Of a stretch of 15,898 nt of DNA, positions 14,630 to 15,898 are shown in pieces. The notes beneath the pieces are model-generated. The model did no database searches and was not told the origin of the DNA. It saw only the letters and a program-made list of their open reading frames with translations. Position 1 is the first letter of the stretch, and every line of letters starts with the position of its first letter. The DNA is from Sphingomonadales bacterium (GTDB lineage Bacteria > Bacteroidota > Bacteroidia > UBA7662), in contig VHAW01000024.1 in NCBI GenBank assembly GCA_016872225.1, forward strand, positions 1 through 15,898, in the 5' to 3' direction. The position numbers and the translations under genes were made by a program.

Positions 14630-15598
14630 TTAGTCGGAAGCGCTGCTCTCCGAAATATCCACCTCTTGGTCAGCGTCTTGGCTCAATTGACGCCCCCAAT
14701 ATTCCAAACTCAGGATAAGGATGGCGCCGAAAACCATTAGGGTTAGGGCAAGGAACCATTGGGAGGAGCTACCCGTGACCACTTCGAAATCGCTGGGAAG
14801 CAAGTTTTGTTCGGTGAGAGGGTGACTTTTCCCTTGGCGGTCGGTGTAATAGGTAAGGCTCTGCTTCCAAGGCCAAACCTTATTCAACGATCCCAACATA
14901 AATCCAGCAAGCAGCGAAACGGTGGTGAGGCGATGACGCCGTAAAAACCAAGACAAGAAATGCGAGAAAGAAAGGAGACCTACGACTGCACCCATGATGA
15001 AGACCAAGATGACCGGTATGTTCAGGTCGTGCAGGGCTTGCAGAATGAAGCGGTATTTGCCCAACAGAAGAAGAATAAAGGAACCCGAGATACCGGGGAG
15101 AATCATGGCGCAAATGGCGATGGTGCCGCTAATAAAAATGAACCATAACGCTTCCGGAGTTTGGGTGGGCGATATCACGGTGATCCCATAGGCAAGGACC
15201 GCCCCTACGATAAACCCCATCCAGAAACGAATATTACCCAGATCCAAATCCCGGCATACGCCGACAATGCTCGCTAGAATTAGTCCTAGAAAAAAGGACC
15301 AGGTAGGAATAGGGTAAAATTCGAGCAAACATAACATCAATCTGGACAAGGCTAGGATGCTGGTGCCAATTCCTGAAAGTAGGAAGAGCAGAAAGGTGCC
15401 GTTGATTTTGCGCCAGGCCTCTGACCATTGGCCCTTGATCATCATCTTCAGAAGCTGGGCATCGAAGGATCGCAGGGCATTCAACAAGGTCTCGTAAATT
15501 CCCGAAATAAAGGCGATGGTCCCACCGGAAACCCCAGGCACCACATCCGCGGCACCCATGGCCATGCCTTTTAGGTACAGAATAAAATGTTTGATCAT
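14630..15598 (-). CDS. DUF368 membrane protein, PopT-type polyprenyl-phosphate translocase
   Basis: A 322-residue inner-membrane protein with about eight to ten hydrophobic segments. The family hallmark is KGMAMGAADVVPGVSGGT near the N-terminus. A second related loop ILPGISGSF occurs at about 167-174, so the PGxSG motifs at 21-25 and 168-172 suggest an inverted two-half fold. DUF368 proteins (PopT) were reported to recycle undecaprenyl phosphate across the membrane, alongside DedA-family UptA, supplying carrier lipid for peptidoglycan and surface glycans. Assignment of that activity here is by family. It starts 36 bases after the comA stop and precedes aroE. The C-terminal tail is acidic (DADQEVDISESSASD) and probably cytoplasmic. 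Confidence 0.9.
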   Translation of the reverse strand: MIKHFILYLKGMAMGAADVVPGVSGGTIAFISGIYETLLNALRSFDAQLLKMMIKGQWSEAWRKINGTFLLFLLSGIGTSILALSRLMLCLLEFYPIPTWSFFLGLILASIVGVCRDLDLGNIRFWMGFIVGAVLAYGITVISPTQTPEALWFIFISGTIAICAMILPGISGSFILLLLGKYRFILQALHDLNIPVILVFIMGAVVGLLSFSHFLSWFLRRHRLTTVSLLAGFMLGSLNKVWPWKQSLTYYTDRQGKSHPLTEQNLLPSDFEVVTGSSSQWFLALTLMVFGAILILSLEYWGRQLSQDADQEVDISESSASD

Positions 15599-15634
15599 AG
15601 GCCGAAAATCTTGGTGCAGCCTAATGGTATGGCA

Positions 15635-15898
15635 TTAACTGCTCAAGAATTGCCCAAAGGTATCGCTGCGCAGGCCTAGTCTCAACGTTTCAAGAGGGAT
15701 GACTTCGGCGGGGGGAATGTTGCCGAGATTTACATCGGTTCCCTGCATTTTGATAAACCAAGTTTGCTGAGGCTTGTTCGGTGCCTCCCACAGGATTTTC
15801 TCGGAAGGAATTTGGGTGAGAATTTCCTCAACCAGACCGGAGCGTACTTCTCCTGTGCTGCGAAAAATACCGACATTACCTGCTTCCCGTGCTTCCGC
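15635..15898 (-). CDS. comA: Phosphosulfolactate synthase, C-terminal part (continues beyond window)
   Basis: The last 87 residues of a minus-strand gene whose start lies right of the window. The frame was translated directly from the sequence and is open to the edge. Family-specific words are EAREAGNVGI, RSGLVEEIL, EKILWEAPNKPQQTWFIK, VNLGNIPP and the closing VIPLETLRLGLRSDTF. ComA adds sulfite to phosphoenolpyruvate to give phosphosulfolactate, the first step toward coenzyme M in methanogens and toward 3-sulfolactate in Bacillus spores. In Bacteroidota its end product is not certain; sulfonolipid or sulfolactate synthesis are candidates. Downstream are DUF368, aroE and uvrB. Confidence 0.88.
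   Translation of the reverse strand, partial: AEAREAGNVGIFRSTGEVRSGLVEEILTQIPSEKILWEAPNKPQQTWFIKMQGTDVNLGNIPPAEVIPLETLRLGLRSDTFGQFLSS

Noticed and set aside
1..15898. CRISPR array, toxin-antitoxin, restriction or phage-defence system
   Set aside because: No regularly spaced repeats, no small paired genes and no nuclease or methylase motifs were seen outside the listed housekeeping genes.

Overview
The window is chromosomal DNA from a member of the Bacteroidota. The evidence is a PorV/PorQ-family outer-membrane protein, an UpxY-type NusG paralogue, a GIN-domain (DUF2807) surface protein, a promoter of the Bacteroidota form (TTTG, 19 bases, TAnnTTTG) before ugd, and generally weak Shine-Dalgarno sites. 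Base composition is mid-range with a clear AT-rich dip near 9.9-10.8 kb. I cannot name the genus.

Left edge (1-612): the 5' part of an IS3-type OrfA transposase, broken at about base 230. It is followed by about 300 bases with no gene but with several short repeats, and then a minus-strand tRNA with anticodon CAT whose 3' end is overlapped by a palindrome. This looks like a scarred integration hotspot. 668-3481 (minus): a tight operon ugd - uxs - upxY-like, running from UDP-glucose through UDP-glucuronate to UDP-xylose and ending in a specialised transcription antiterminator. No polysaccharide genes lie downstream of it.

3644-11553 (plus): six co-directional, closely spaced genes. They are a TolC outer-membrane channel, an HlyD/MacA-type periplasmic adaptor, glycerol-3-phosphate dehydrogenase GpsA, a PorV/PorQ-like barrel protein, a beta-propeller (NHL) lipoprotein, and a two-domain protein joining a GIN beta-repeat domain to a probable outer-membrane barrel. 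All but GpsA are envelope proteins. No inner-membrane pump accompanies TolC/HlyD.

11588-15898 (minus): comA (3' part only) - DUF368/PopT - aroE - uvrB, with gaps of 36, 33 and 18 bases. Their roles are phosphosulfolactate synthesis, polyprenyl-phosphate recycling, the shikimate pathway and nucleotide excision repair. The plus and minus blocks converge at 11553/11588 with 34 bases between stop codons.

I see no CRISPR array, toxin-antitoxin pair, phage gene or recognisable new defence system. The most distinctive points are the GIN-plus-barrel fusion with its six-fold 19-residue repeat, the UpxY antiterminator stranded at the end of its operon, the repeat cluster around the tRNA, and the sulfonate-synthesis gene comA.
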